Of a stretch of DNA of 33,895 nucleotides, positions 23,977 to 32,767 are shown piece after piece. The stretch's first letter is position 1. Every line of letters starts with the position of its first letter. Made by a program: the position numbers and the translations under genes. The notes beneath the pieces were generated by a model. The model did no database searches. It was given only the letters and a program-made list of their open reading frames with translations, and was not told where the DNA came from. Source of the stretch: Tissierella simiarum (GTDB lineage: Bacteria; Bacillota; Clostridia; Tissierellales; Tissierellaceae); contig NZ_JAHLPM010000017.1 of assembly GCF_018917865.1 (NCBI RefSeq), positions 1-33,895 of the forward strand, read 5' to 3'.

Positions 23977-24017
23977 GACCCCCAAAAGTTAGATTTTTAA
24001 TCTGACTTTTGGGGGTC
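23977..24017. repeat. 18-bp-arm palindrome, IS3-end-like miniature element
   Basis: GACCCCCAAAAGTTAGAT pairs with ATCTGACTTTTGGGGGTC (one G.T) around a five-base loop. No T run follows in either direction, so it is not an ordinary terminator. Both arms match the solo end at 183-202, so it looks like two IS ends joined, a MITE or an excision product. Confidence 0.7.
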
Positions 24018-24080
24018 ACCTTACTTCGCTACCTACTTTCTTATATTCTATCATGTATTATGAAATCTTAACTATAATGT

Positions 24081-24512
24081 TTATATTCTATTTTCATACC
24101 AATATACTATATTATCATCCTCAGTACACTTAGCTCCCGATGATTCATATAAGTTTACTGCTGGAATATTTGATTTATTAGTTATAAGAAACATTTTTGA
24201 AAGTTCTCTCGTATCACAAATCATCTTCATTTGATTCATCAGTTCTTTCCCAATTCCCATCCTTCTATATTCCTCTAGTATACCTACCTCATGGATGTAC
24301 ATCATATTGTTTTTATCATCATAACGATTTAATTCATATCCTAGTACAAAGCCAATTACTCTTTCGTTATGGTCAAGACAAACGACTAAGTAATTTTGGC
24401 TGTTCTTTAAAAACTTTTTAGCTTTTTCTGCCACTGTTTCAATTGAACGAAAATCTTTTACCATTTCTATAACTTTATTAAAATCATTGACATTTAATCG
24501 TCTATACTCCAT
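24081..24512 (-). CDS. GNAT N-acetyltransferase, AAC(3)-I-like, 143 aa
   Basis: This compact GNAT has YIHEVGILEEYRRMGIGKEL (motif A) and MFLITNKSNIPAVNLYESSG (motif B). That arrangement is seen in the AAC(3)-I aminoglycoside acetyltransferases and their chromosomal relatives. The early part, VNDFNKVIEMVKDF, contains the family's usual first helix. ATG 24512 (MEYRRLN) is chosen because TGGAGGATAAC precedes it; the TTG at 24524 lies inside that site. Drug acetylation is possible but not demonstrable from sequence. Confidence 0.85.
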   Translation of the reverse strand: MEYRRLNVNDFNKVIEMVKDFRSIETVAEKAKKFLKNSQNYLVVCLDHNERVIGFVLGYELNRYDDKNNMMYIHEVGILEEYRRMGIGKELMNQMKMICDTRELSKMFLITNKSNIPAVNLYESSGAKCTEDDNIVYWYENRI

Positions 24513-24528
24513 GTTATCCTCCAAATAT

Positions 24529-25089
24529 TTAATACTTCAATTCTTTCATACTCACAAACTCAGCGCCATCAAATTCAAATCTAATAATATAGGGCATAAT
24601 AGGTCTAATTCTTTCAAAATCTTCATATCCAAAATTTGGATTAAAATACTTGATTATAGTGCTTAATGCTGTACCATGTGTTCCAACTACAATATTTTCT
24701 CCTCTATTTTTTTCTAGGATTTCATATAATGCATTAATATTTCTCACTTGAACTTCTTTTAAATTCTCTCCACCTTCCAGCTTATAACCAAAATCTTCCC
24801 ATTGTCTCATTGCAAAGTTGGTAAAATCATCTACCCATGTACCAATATTTCTCTCTCTCAGATCATATACTAATCTAATCTCTAATCCAATTGAATCAGC
24901 AAAACTTTTTATAGTATCCACTGCTCTTTTAAATGGACTTGAATATATTCTAGATATAGATTTATTCTCCAAATAATTTTTTATTTTAATACTGTCTATA
25001 ATTCCTCTTTCCGTCAGAGGTCTTGTCATATCATCTTTAATCTTAATATCTGGTTCAGCATGTCTCACAAAATATATCTTCGTCATCAT
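24529..25089 (-). CDS. Histidine phosphatase family protein, 186 aa
   Basis: The protein starts MMTKIYFVRHAEPD, with the catalytic RHA (His10). It continues with RPLTERGI, IYSSPFKRAVDTIKSFAD, the Glu-containing LRERNIGTW, and GENIVVGTHGTALS with the second His. This is a phosphoglycerate-mutase-like phosphatase. Substrates in the family include sugar phosphates, nucleotides and alpha-ribazole phosphate, and nothing here narrows it. ATG 25089 is chosen over the 25146 start because relatives begin just before YFVRHAE and AGGAGA lies upstream. The stop lies 16 bases before the next gene's start. Confidence 0.88.
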   Translation of the reverse strand: MMTKIYFVRHAEPDIKIKDDMTRPLTERGIIDSIKIKNYLENKSISRIYSSPFKRAVDTIKSFADSIGLEIRLVYDLRERNIGTWVDDFTNFAMRQWEDFGYKLEGGENLKEVQVRNINALYEILEKNRGENIVVGTHGTALSTIIKYFNPNFGYEDFERIRPIMPYIIRFEFDGAEFVSMKELKY

Positions 25090-25206
25090 AATTATTATTT
25101 CTCCTATTAACGCTTTGATATTGTCTAGATAATATTTCCCTATCATCTATGATTGATAGTTTTTGTATAAAAGAAATCTTAGAGAGCCATCTGATTTTTA
25201 ACCTTA

Positions 25207-26100
25207 TCATTTTATAATTTTTTCATAATTCTTTATAAAATAGCTTAACTGGTGTTTTTCTTCAAAACCTACTTTTTTATATAAGTTAATTGCCTTCTCA
25301 TTTTTTAAATTAACACAAAGTGTAATAGAATCTATAGAATTAAATGAAAATAACCATTTTAGTCCCATAGTTAATAGCTTACTTCCTATTCCTTTACCTC
25401 TATAAGATTCATTAACTGCAAAAAATTCTATATTTCCCTCTCCAAATTCAGGCTCAGCTTCAACATAAATATAACCTGCTAATTTATTGTTTTCTTTACA
25501 TATAAATACTTTTCTATCCATATTTAATCTTTCTATTATCTCATTACCACTATAATAAGTGTTAGGAAAAACTTTATCATGAAGTTCTTTCATGAACTCG
25601 TAATCATCATTAGTCAATTCTATTAATGGCCTTTCTCCTAAATTTTTTATATTACTTCTCTCAAATTCCAATATAATTTCTTCACTAATTTTGCTGAAAC
25701 CAAGAGTATTTGCTAATTCTAAGCAATTTATATTTTCATTGTTAATAAACATACTTATTAACTTTATTTCTTTTGGAAGTAATTTTAACATCCTATTCCA
25801 TATTTCAGTTACAATATTCCATTTTCCTTCTTTAATAAAAGGTCCCCATATTTCAGCAGTATTCCTTTCAATATCTGCATCAAATCCTAATACACCAATT
25901 ATCTCATCTTTTTCTGTGGCAATTAAAAAGCTTCTATCAAATGTAATATCTGTTACATCCTCTATTAATGAATTTTCTATTTCCTCACTATCATTGCCAC
26001 AGTAAGCAATATGATTTTCTTCTTTTCTATTTAGTTCTGCTATAAAATTACTAATTTTCTTTATATCCTCTTTTTTAGCTAAGGTAAACTCTATCATCAT
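25207..26100 (-). CDS. Double-domain GNAT acetyltransferase, 297 aa
   Basis: Two GNAT folds lie in tandem. The first (residues 1-150) has FLIATEKDEIIGVLGFDADI but a poor motif A (ERNTAEIWGPFIKEGKWNIV), so it is probably inactive. The second (155-297) has intact motif A, NIEFFAVNESYRGKGIGSKLL, and motif B, VNLKNEKAINLYKKVGF. Such pairs often use the first domain for substrate binding. The ATG follows AGGAGATC. It is part of the same leftward run as its neighbours. Confidence 0.86.
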   Translation of the reverse strand: MMIEFTLAKKEDIKKISNFIAELNRKEENHIAYCGNDSEEIENSLIEDVTDITFDRSFLIATEKDEIIGVLGFDADIERNTAEIWGPFIKEGKWNIVTEIWNRMLKLLPKEIKLISMFINNENINCLELANTLGFSKISEEIILEFERSNIKNLGERPLIELTNDDYEFMKELHDKVFPNTYYSGNEIIERLNMDRKVFICKENNKLAGYIYVEAEPEFGEGNIEFFAVNESYRGKGIGSKLLTMGLKWLFSFNSIDSITLCVNLKNEKAINLYKKVGFEEKHQLSYFIKNYEKIIK

Positions 26101-26144
26101 ATAGATCTCCTAATCTTTATTCATTTAATACTTTTTCATTTATT

Positions 26145-26960
26145 CTATCTAGTAACATTAGAATCTTTTCTTATCCTTTTATATATATATACAGGATATC
26201 TTTCTATTTTCTCAAATCCAAGTTTTGCAGCTAGGCATATTGATGGCATATTATCTTCTCTAGTCTCCCAAAATGGTTTCTTCTCTTTATTTAACAGATT
26301 TTTTATTAGTTCATAAGCTACTATAGTTGCATAGCCTTTATTTCTTTCTTCGTCATCAAAAGTATCAACATCAATAAAATACTTATTATCATTTTCAAAG
26401 CCATTATTTATACACTGAGATACCACTTCCCCTTCATCCAATAAAATTATACCGTCTACCTCTTTATTCATTTCATTTATTTTAAAATACTGTTCATATT
26501 TTTTAGGTATAATTGGAAACTTCTCTTCAAGAACTTCTTTTTTATCGTATTTAAAATTAAAACTTCTAAACTTTTCTTCATTTAAAGTAAATGTATTTTC
26601 ATAATGTTTATCGTATAAATAGAACCCTTGTATTTCTTCTTTTAAGATTCTATCATAATCATCATTTAAAGAATAGATTTCAAAGTATTCTTCATTTAAG
26701 TCATCTATAATAGGTATAATTTCTTCTTCCATGAATTCTTTAAAAAACTCCCTATTTTTTTCTATATTTTCTAATTCAAAATATGCATAAGCCCATCTTG
26801 ATATAGCCCACACAATAATTCCCTTAGGATTTTCCTTATTATCAACATAAACTTTCCCAGGAAAATATCCATTAATAACAGCTAGTGCAGGAGTTTGAAA
26901 ATCAAAATTAAAATAATTGCTTACGATTCCATATTCATCTTTCCTTAATTCTATGTACAT
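26145..26960 (-). CDS. GNAT_acetyltran-type acetyltransferase, 271 aa
   Basis: A long N-terminal region (1-150) contains PALAVINGYFPGKVYVDN and the PKGIIVWAISRWAY strand seen in this subfamily. The C-terminal GNAT core has YFIDVDTFDDEERNKGYATI (motif A) and WETREDNMPSICLAAKLGF (motif B). The order and spacing match the Pfam GNAT_acetyltran group of Firmicutes. ATG follows GAGGGTGAC. Upstream, 26961-27156 holds no gene I can support. Substrate unknown. Confidence 0.85.
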   Translation of the reverse strand: MYIELRKDEYGIVSNYFNFDFQTPALAVINGYFPGKVYVDNKENPKGIIVWAISRWAYAYFELENIEKNREFFKEFMEEEIIPIIDDLNEEYFEIYSLNDDYDRILKEEIQGFYLYDKHYENTFTLNEEKFRSFNFKYDKKEVLEEKFPIIPKKYEQYFKINEMNKEVDGIILLDEGEVVSQCINNGFENDNKYFIDVDTFDDEERNKGYATIVAYELIKNLLNKEKKPFWETREDNMPSICLAAKLGFEKIERYPVYIYKRIRKDSNVTR

Positions 26961-27156
26961 AATGTCACCCTCTTTTTTTAAGTATTATAAACTTTTTTAC
27001 TATTCTCTTTAAATTTCCAATAATTTTCTCATAATTATAAATGTTTTTCATATAAATTTTGTTTGATATCTGTCATCTTCGTGAACTATTCATAAATACT
27101 ATATCAGAAAATTTTTAAACTAAAATTGCGTCTAGTATTATTGATATCTTCTTTTA

Positions 27157-27885
27157 TTAACTATCTATATTATTTGTTAATAAAAAATTAGATAGATCCT
27201 CTAATGATTTGATTATTGGATATTTGCTTTTTAGATCATTTCTTTCATACCTATCAATCAATATAGGTACCATACCAAATTCCTCTGCGGCTACAAGATT
27301 TGTTTCATTGTCATCAATAAATATAGTTTCATAAGGTTGTGTGTTCAATTCCTCAAGTGCAATTTTAAATAATACTTTTTCAGATTTATACGAACCATAT
27401 ATTGAAGATATTATAAAAGTTGAGAAATATTCTCTTAGTCCTCTGTTAATAAATACCCTCTCCAAAGAAGGCCATGTGTCGGAAACTATCCCTAATATAT
27501 AATTTTGATTCAATTTCTTTATTGAAGATTCCACATCATCAAAAAATAAAAATTTATCATCATTATAAACGTTATCTTCTGCTAAATTATTTAAAATGCG
27601 ATCATCTATATCTGGATATTTAGTTTCTTCCAGAACAATTCTATAAAATTCCCTAAACATTCTAAACTCTTCTTCTTCGTTTTTTATAAGCTTAATTTTA
27701 TCTGCATAGTCACAAGCTTTCCTTATCCCATCATCAAGTAACTCCTGCTTATCTTTAAGTTTAGATGCATCGATTATTTCATAAAATTTGGGTGTTATAA
27801 ACCAATGACCAGTTCTAGGTATATTTAAAGTTCTTCCTGAATCAAACAAAATAGCTTTAACATTTTTAATATCTATTATTATCAC
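27157..27885 (-). CDS. HAD-superfamily hydrolase with atypical DxG motif, 242 aa
   Basis: The HAD motifs are motif I ILFDSGRTL (D15), motif II GIVSDTWPS, the motif III Lys region YKSEKVLFK, and motif IV IFIDDNETNL. The usual second Asp of motif I (DxDx(T/V)) is Gly17, so the general acid is missing. That is found in some HAD branches that are not simple phosphatases. An alpha-helical cap occupies about residues 25-110. The start is uncertain: GTG 27885 overlaps the GAGGAG site, so initiation may be at a nearby ATA or ATT instead. A phosphatase or dehalogenase-like role cannot be separated. Confidence 0.85.
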   Translation of the reverse strand: MIIIDIKNVKAILFDSGRTLNIPRTGHWFITPKFYEIIDASKLKDKQELLDDGIRKACDYADKIKLIKNEEEEFRMFREFYRIVLEETKYPDIDDRILNNLAEDNVYNDDKFLFFDDVESSIKKLNQNYILGIVSDTWPSLERVFINRGLREYFSTFIISSIYGSYKSEKVLFKIALEELNTQPYETIFIDDNETNLVAAEEFGMVPILIDRYERNDLKSKYPIIKSLEDLSNFLLTNNIDS

Positions 27886-28000
27886 TCCTCTATAAAAGTT
27901 ATGAAATTAATCGTGTACTTCATACATAATCACATAATTAATTGTTCTACAAGTTTTGTTAAATTCCTTCTTTTCATAGGAAGCACTCTGCAAGACATCC

Positions 28001-28036
28001 AAAAAAGCACTCAATCTTCCAATTGAATGCTTTTAT
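28001..28036 (-). terminator. Terminator after the pyrophosphatase gene
   Basis: AAAAGCATTCAAT/ATTGAGTGCTTTT stem (one mismatch, a T.G) on the minus strand, ending in six T; about 55 bases after the stop. Confidence 0.85.
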
Positions 28037-28089
28037 GCCTCTAGAAAATTATTTTTTATTAATATCTTTTTCATAATAACTACTTATAT

Positions 28090-29745
28090 TTATAGTTCTT
28101 GAACATTTGTCAAAGTATTTGTAATCGGTGGAACTACTTGTTTTTTTCTCGAAAGTATGCCTGGTGCATAGAAAGAATTGTTATCAAGTGTCTTTCCAAA
28201 AGCCTTTGCCACTAATTCTTTATTATGTCCTACTACAACCATTTCTGAAGCTTGTTCAAATATATCGGTTAACATTAATATAAAAATAGAATATTTGTAT
28301 TCCTTTGCTCGTTCTTCCATCAACGATATTAAATCCAATTTCATATCTTCTAAACTATCTGGATCCATAGTATATACTTGGGCTATTCCTATCTTATCTT
28401 CATCTATGGTAAATGCCTTGAAATCTTGACTAAGTAACTCTTGTGGTGTCTTTCCTACTAGAGAAGTCCCTGCCTTAAACATTTCCATTGCAAATTTTTC
28501 TACATCTAAATCTGCAATTCTTGCTAATCTCTCTAATATCATTTTATCTACATTTGTTGATGTAGGAGATCTAAATAATAAGGTATCAGAAATTATAGCC
28601 GCTGCCAATACTCCAGCCATTTTTTTTGAAGGTCTCCTACCATTTTCAAATAATATAGAAGCAATTATCGTAGATGTGCTACCTACTGGCTCATTTCTGA
28701 AGTATATTGGATTCCCCGTAAAAACGTCGGCTACTCTATGGTGATCAATAATCTCTAATATTTCACATTCTTCTAAACCGTCTACAGACTGACTACGCTC
28801 ATTATGATCAACCAATATTACCTTCTTCTTCATACTGGATATTAAATGATATCTAGATATTAATCCGACTACTTTATTGTTATTATTATCATCTATTACT
28901 GGATAGGATCTAAATCTCGTTTGAGACATTTGTTCTTTTACATTATCTACTAAATCATCAAGGGTAAATACCACTAAATTATCTGTAGTCATTACATAGC
29001 TAAGAGGAACGGATTGAGTTATCAATCTAGATGTAGTAAAAGTATCGTGAGGTGTTGATATGATAGTTATACCTTTTTCTTCTGCTAGGCTTATTATTTC
29101 TTCATCTACTTTTACATCTCCAGTTACGATCATTAAAGAAATATCCTTATTGATGGCAAGTTCTTGAGCGTCCTTTCTATCACCGCATATAACTATGTCG
29201 TTTTCTTCTATATATTCTACTACAGATTTAGGTTCCATAGCTAACACTAAAAGTTTTCCAGTAATCGGTTTCATTATATTTGGAATTAATATAGATTTAG
29301 CGGAAAGAGTATCTATAATATTGTCTATAGAAGTACTTGACTTTCCCAAAATAGTATTGTCCCATACATCTATGTAACTTTGAATTATATCTGATATTGT
29401 TACAATACCTGCAAGTTGTTCATTTTCATCTATAATAGGAAGACTATTTAAATTGTTTTTCTTCATTAAGTCCAAAGCCATACGTAATGATATATCTGGA
29501 CTAACAGGAGCTATTTTATCAAAGTTTAAATCTTCGACACTTAGTCTTACTGTTTCTATAAGCATTGGAGCATCAACTCCAAAATATTCAAGTATGAACT
29601 TTGTCTCCCTATTCATCTCTCCAAGTCTTACGGGAATAGCATTAATATCTCCGTTAGCATTCTTATACTCTGCATATGCCAGAGCTGCACATATTGAATC
29701 TGAGTCAGGATTTTTATGCCCTGTTATATATATTGTTTCCTTCAT
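28090..29745 (-). CDS. Manganese-dependent inorganic pyrophosphatase with CBS and DRTGG domains, 551 aa
   Basis: This is a family II pyrophosphatase. The DHH domain motifs are GHKNPDSDS (9-17), VDHNE (312-316), IIDHH (332-336) and PVGSTSTIIA. The C-terminal DHHA2 domain includes SRKK (near 532). Inserted in the DHH domain are a CBS motif (78-125), a DRTGG domain (about 140-245) and a second CBS motif (248-305). In relatives these bind AMP/ADP (inhibition) or ATP/diadenosine polyphosphates (activation), linking pyrophosphate hydrolysis to energy state. ATG follows AGGAGG. It is monocistronic, with its own terminator. Confidence 0.96.
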   Translation of the reverse strand: MKETIYITGHKNPDSDSICAALAYAEYKNANGDINAIPVRLGEMNRETKFILEYFGVDAPMLIETVRLSVEDLNFDKIAPVSPDISLRMALDLMKKNNLNSLPIIDENEQLAGIVTISDIIQSYIDVWDNTILGKSSTSIDNIIDTLSAKSILIPNIMKPITGKLLVLAMEPKSVVEYIEENDIVICGDRKDAQELAINKDISLMIVTGDVKVDEEIISLAEEKGITIISTPHDTFTTSRLITQSVPLSYVMTTDNLVVFTLDDLVDNVKEQMSQTRFRSYPVIDDNNNNKVVGLISRYHLISSMKKKVILVDHNERSQSVDGLEECEILEIIDHHRVADVFTGNPIYFRNEPVGSTSTIIASILFENGRRPSKKMAGVLAAAIISDTLLFRSPTSTNVDKMILERLARIADLDVEKFAMEMFKAGTSLVGKTPQELLSQDFKAFTIDEDKIGIAQVYTMDPDSLEDMKLDLISLMEERAKEYKYSIFILMLTDIFEQASEMVVVGHNKELVAKAFGKTLDNNSFYAPGILSRKKQVVPPITNTLTNVQEL

Positions 29746-30121
29746 ATTATCCTCCTCTAAGGTTTATCTTTAGATTTTATATTAAATTATTATATCATTT
29801 AAATCCTATAAATACCTTAAATATCGCTCTGGATTATTTAGAAAATCTTTTGTTAAATTTATATGTTTTAAATTATTTTAATTCATTCACCAGAAGTTAT
29901 ATTATAAATAATCTCCAAAATACATTTTATTGATAATTACCTAGTTAACTTGATATAGTTATCATCCTTTACAAATGTTGCATCGAGTGATTACTAAGTT
30001 TAAGTTCTACATAAATCATCTCTTATATTTAATTATAAAGTTTTTCTTAATCTTTTTATCTCCTCTATAACAATATCATCCCTGTATCCTAAGGTAATTA
30101 TAGGATCAATATTGTTTTTAA
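29746..30121. other. Gene-free AT-rich gap
   Basis: No ORF with a start and ribosome site is visible. On the minus strand near 30022-30120 one frame reads ILIKNNIDPIITLGYRDD and then IVIEEIKRLRKTL before a stop, but it lacks a start. It may be a fragment of a lost gene. The pyrophosphatase promoter must lie at the left end. Confidence 0.4.
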
Positions 30122-30925
30122 TTAATATTTAAATACAAAATCTCTTCCAACATCTAATGCAGTATGAGCATCAGACCCGTAAACGACCTTTACCGCATAG
30201 TGTTCCACTAATTCTGCAAATACACCAGAAGGATAAGTTTCTTTGCAATATGGCTTTCTAATTCCTGCTGTATTAAAATCTACTTCATAGTTCCTTATTT
30301 TTATTTCTTTTATAATTTCCTCTAAAAGTTCAACATTAGTATATTCTAAAGGATATTCTGTATTAAAAATCCTAACTAAAGTAGGATGACCTATACGTTT
30401 AGGTTTAAATATCCCTAAATCAGCTTTCACTGATTTTAGTAAAGTTTCATAATATCTATCGTATACTTTCTCTACGCTACCTAATTTTTGTGCTAACTTT
30501 CCAAATTCTTCAGGACTAGCATCTACACAATAGTATTCATCCCCTACTTTAATAAAATGTACAGATAATATACTATCTTCTATTTTATTGCCATATATAT
30601 TTAGCAACTCCTTAATTTTTTCCTCATAACCTTCAACATAATCTACCTCTAAACCAGTATTTATTTTTATTACTGATTTAAACTTTTCTTTTATATAATC
30701 TAACTCTCTAATATACTTTTCTATTACATCTAGTGTGGGAGAACAATGCTTTAGAAATTCTGGATCCATAAAATTCCCTGGCAAAGGCATATGTTCCGTG
30801 AAAGTTATTTCTTCCAATCCTAATTCAATAGCCTTTTGTACATAGAATTCAAAAGAATCTTTTGTGCCATGAGGGCAATATGGTGAATGAATGTGTCCAT
30901 CCCTTAAAATTATCTTATTATCCAT
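30122..30925 (-). CDS. hisJ: PHP-family histidinol-phosphatase-like hydrolase, 267 aa
   Basis: The PHP domain begins LRDGHIHSPYCPHG (His11, His13), followed by ITFTEHMPLP, NTGLEVDYVEG, DSILSVHFIKVGDEYYCVD, KRIGHPTLVR, and the closing GSDAHTALDVGRDF. These are the metal ligands of the trinuclear site in HisJ/HisK phosphatases, which dephosphorylate histidinol phosphate. No other his gene lies in the window, so a different phosphoester substrate is possible. The ATG follows AGGAGAAT. Family assignment is firm, exact substrate less so. Confidence 0.88.
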   Translation of the reverse strand: MDNKIILRDGHIHSPYCPHGTKDSFEFYVQKAIELGLEEITFTEHMPLPGNFMDPEFLKHCSPTLDVIEKYIRELDYIKEKFKSVIKINTGLEVDYVEGYEEKIKELLNIYGNKIEDSILSVHFIKVGDEYYCVDASPEEFGKLAQKLGSVEKVYDRYYETLLKSVKADLGIFKPKRIGHPTLVRIFNTEYPLEYTNVELLEEIIKEIKIRNYEVDFNTAGIRKPYCKETYPSGVFAELVEHYAVKVVYGSDAHTALDVGRDFVFKY

Positions 30926-31129
30926 AATAAATTCTCCTTTGTATATCCTTTATTCTCTACCCTAAATTTACTATATTTAATTTTATAGTTAAGCTAAGAT
31001 ATTTTATTATTGTATCCCATAGTTGTTCGAAAGTAAATCAATCTAAAAAGTTATCATGGATTCCAGCTATTATTGCTAAATACTTCTTTACCCATGACCT
31101 TTTCTATATGATAGTCAAAGTATTTTAGT

Positions 31130-31732
31130 TCATCTAATTAATTGATTAAAATATTCATAAGCTTCTTTTGAATCTTTGTGATATAACTTTAGCTCTTCTT
31201 TCCTTAGTTCTAAATCAGTTAAGTAACATAACATAGCCTTTTCTTTTGAGTGTTTTATAGCATCGTTAATCTTGTTTACAATTTCTTTACATTCTTCGTC
31301 TTTCCAGCTTAGTTTATCGGCTAGAAATACTTCAATTTCTGTTTTACTTGGTTGTTTCCTTGATGTCGTATGATATCTAATTGCATTTAGTACATCATTA
31401 TCTTTTATTTCAAAGAGATTCTCTGCTATAAATTTAGATATTTTCTGATGTAAAATTGAAGGCGCTTGCTTTTCTTCATCAGTAATATTAATGTTATTTT
31501 CCATACAGAATTTTATTACTTCATCCTTTTCCACTACTCTACCTAAATCATGGCAATAACAAGCAATTTCACTGCCTTGTTCTAAGAATCCAAATTGCTG
31601 TCCCATATTATGTAGTTCTCTCACTACATCCATGGTATGTTCATATATATCTGACATATTATGCAGCATAAAGTATGCTTTTATATCTTTTTTAAGGTCA
31701 CCTGTCACTTGAAAACTTAAATATTTATCCAT
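31130..31732 (-). CDS. HD-domain phosphohydrolase, YqeK-like, 200 aa
   Basis: The metal and catalytic residues of an HD domain are visible: His32 in YEHTMDVV, His61-Asp62 in CYCHDLGR, His95 in SILHQKIS, His121 in IRYHTTSRK and Asp139 in FLADKLSW. The AIRYHTTSRKQPSKTE segment recalls YqeK, which cleaves Ap4A symmetrically, although the gene is not in its usual place near nadD. The first 20 residues (SFQVTGDLKKDIKAYFMLHN) are not part of YqeK as I know it. ATG 31732 has a GGGG-containing site upstream. Confidence 0.82.
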   Translation of the reverse strand: MDKYLSFQVTGDLKKDIKAYFMLHNMSDIYEHTMDVVRELHNMGQQFGFLEQGSEIACYCHDLGRVVEKDEVIKFCMENNINITDEEKQAPSILHQKISKFIAENLFEIKDNDVLNAIRYHTTSRKQPSKTEIEVFLADKLSWKDEECKEIVNKINDAIKHSKEKAMLCYLTDLELRKEELKLYHKDSKEAYEYFNQLIR

Positions 31733-32046
31733 GTTTTATCCCCTTTCGTAATCATTCTATAAATAATACATTATAGTAAATACAGCTAAATCAATTGTAT
31801 GTATTGTGATATAACTTAAAACAATCTTTCCATCATCTTAAATTCCTCAATTAGCGTTTCTTTTCCTAACTATTCCACATTTCACATCAAAATATTTAAT
31901 TATATTTCTTTTAAAAACTCTTTAACACATCTTGATACGAATATAGTAAAATGCAGCGTTGTATTGAGAACGCTTTAAATAGCCTTAAACATTTTGAAAC
32001 ATATTTATAAATTTTTATTTGACGATTTTTTGACGTCAAACAAAAT
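31733..32046. other. Gene-free region with TTGACG direct repeats
   Basis: No supportable gene. Near 32019-32039 the sequence TTGACGATTTTTTGACGTCA contains two TTGACG copies and a TGACGTCA palindrome. Such motifs could be a protein-binding site or the 3' flank of a lost mobile element. A weak sigma-A-like AATATAGTAAAAT motif occurs near 31940. Confidence 0.3.
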
Positions 32047-32070
32047 AGGGACTTTTTAGTCCCTTTCTTT
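32047..32070. terminator. Bidirectional hairpin after the 30-aa membrane peptide
   Basis: AGGGACT/AGTCCCT stem with a TTTT loop. The T-rich tail is better on the plus strand, but the hairpin also directly follows the minus-strand peptide gene. Confidence 0.65.
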
Positions 32071-32161
32071 ATCTTATCACAAAATTAATTAATTTAAATC
32101 CAAATAAATTTATCACACTTAAAATTATTCCTACGACTGCTAACTTTTTAAAATATTTCAT
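32069..32161 (-). CDS. 30-aa single-helix membrane peptide
   Basis: The ATG at 32161 abuts the TAA of the 111-codon gene, so translation is probably coupled. The product, MKYFKKLAVVGIILSVINLF plus GFKLINFVIR, is one hydrophobic helix flanked by lysines and ends in arginine. Short basic single-span peptides directly after a small membrane gene occur in bacteriocin/immunity pairs, small toxin systems and subunits of membrane complexes; nothing here decides among these. No ribosome site other than the coupling is seen. Confidence 0.5.
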   Translation of the reverse strand: MKYFKKLAVVGIILSVINLFGFKLINFVIR

Positions 32162-32497
32162 TTATAAAAAACCTTTGATATTCAAAAAACTAAAACATAT
32201 TATCCATATTAAAAAATATATAATATATTTTCTTTCAATATCTGTATAGAAAGTTTTTATATCATAATTTTCAGTATGATATTTAAAATATTTAGCTAAT
32301 AAATATCTAAAAACAAAATATATTAATGAAAATATAAATAAGGGTTTGAATAATTTTTTAGGCAAGCTTATAGATAGTGTACTTAGTAAAGATGAAATGA
32401 TAAAAACAAATATTATAAATAGTATATTTTTTGTATTCTCATTTTTTTTACCATTATAATATTTATTTAAATGTATTTTTTCAAAAAACTTCAACAT
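32162..32497 (-). CDS. Small integral membrane protein, 111 aa
   Basis: A lysine-rich N-terminal 22 residues (IHLNKYYNGKKNENTK) is followed by helices at about 25-43 (ILFIIFVFIISSLLS), 49-67 (PLFIFSLIYFVFRYLLA) and 91-108 (YIIYFLIWIICFSFL). A charged loop separates the last two. No family is recognised. The topology resembles small immunity or permease-like proteins. The ATG follows GGTGGA. The 30-aa peptide gene begins at the stop codon. Confidence 0.65.
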   Translation of the reverse strand: MLKFFEKIHLNKYYNGKKNENTKNILFIIFVFIISSLLSTLSISLPKKLFKPLFIFSLIYFVFRYLLAKYFKYHTENYDIKTFYTDIERKYIIYFLIWIICFSFLNIKGFL

Positions 32498-32767
32498 AAT
32501 AAATCCACCTTTTATTTACTTTCTCTAAATTTTCCATTACTTCACATTCTACATACCATATTTACCTATCATTTCTATAAATAATCAATAATTCCTGCTA
32601 AAATATAGTAAAATATTTGATATACTGTTTTAAGGCTTATATAGGCTTATAGAAAGGCTTTATATATGTAGTATAGTATTTATATTAATGTATGTATAAA
32701 AGCTTGTCTAGAGTTAATATATTGGATGGTTTTGATGCAGGTTTTGGTTTTAGAGTTGCAAAAAGAA

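Noticed and set aside
31040..31129. Short minus-strand frame reading LDELKYFDYHIEKVMG after the HD-domain gene
   Set aside because: About 27 codons, no start codon and no ribosome site; possibly a lost gene fragment, but not supportable.
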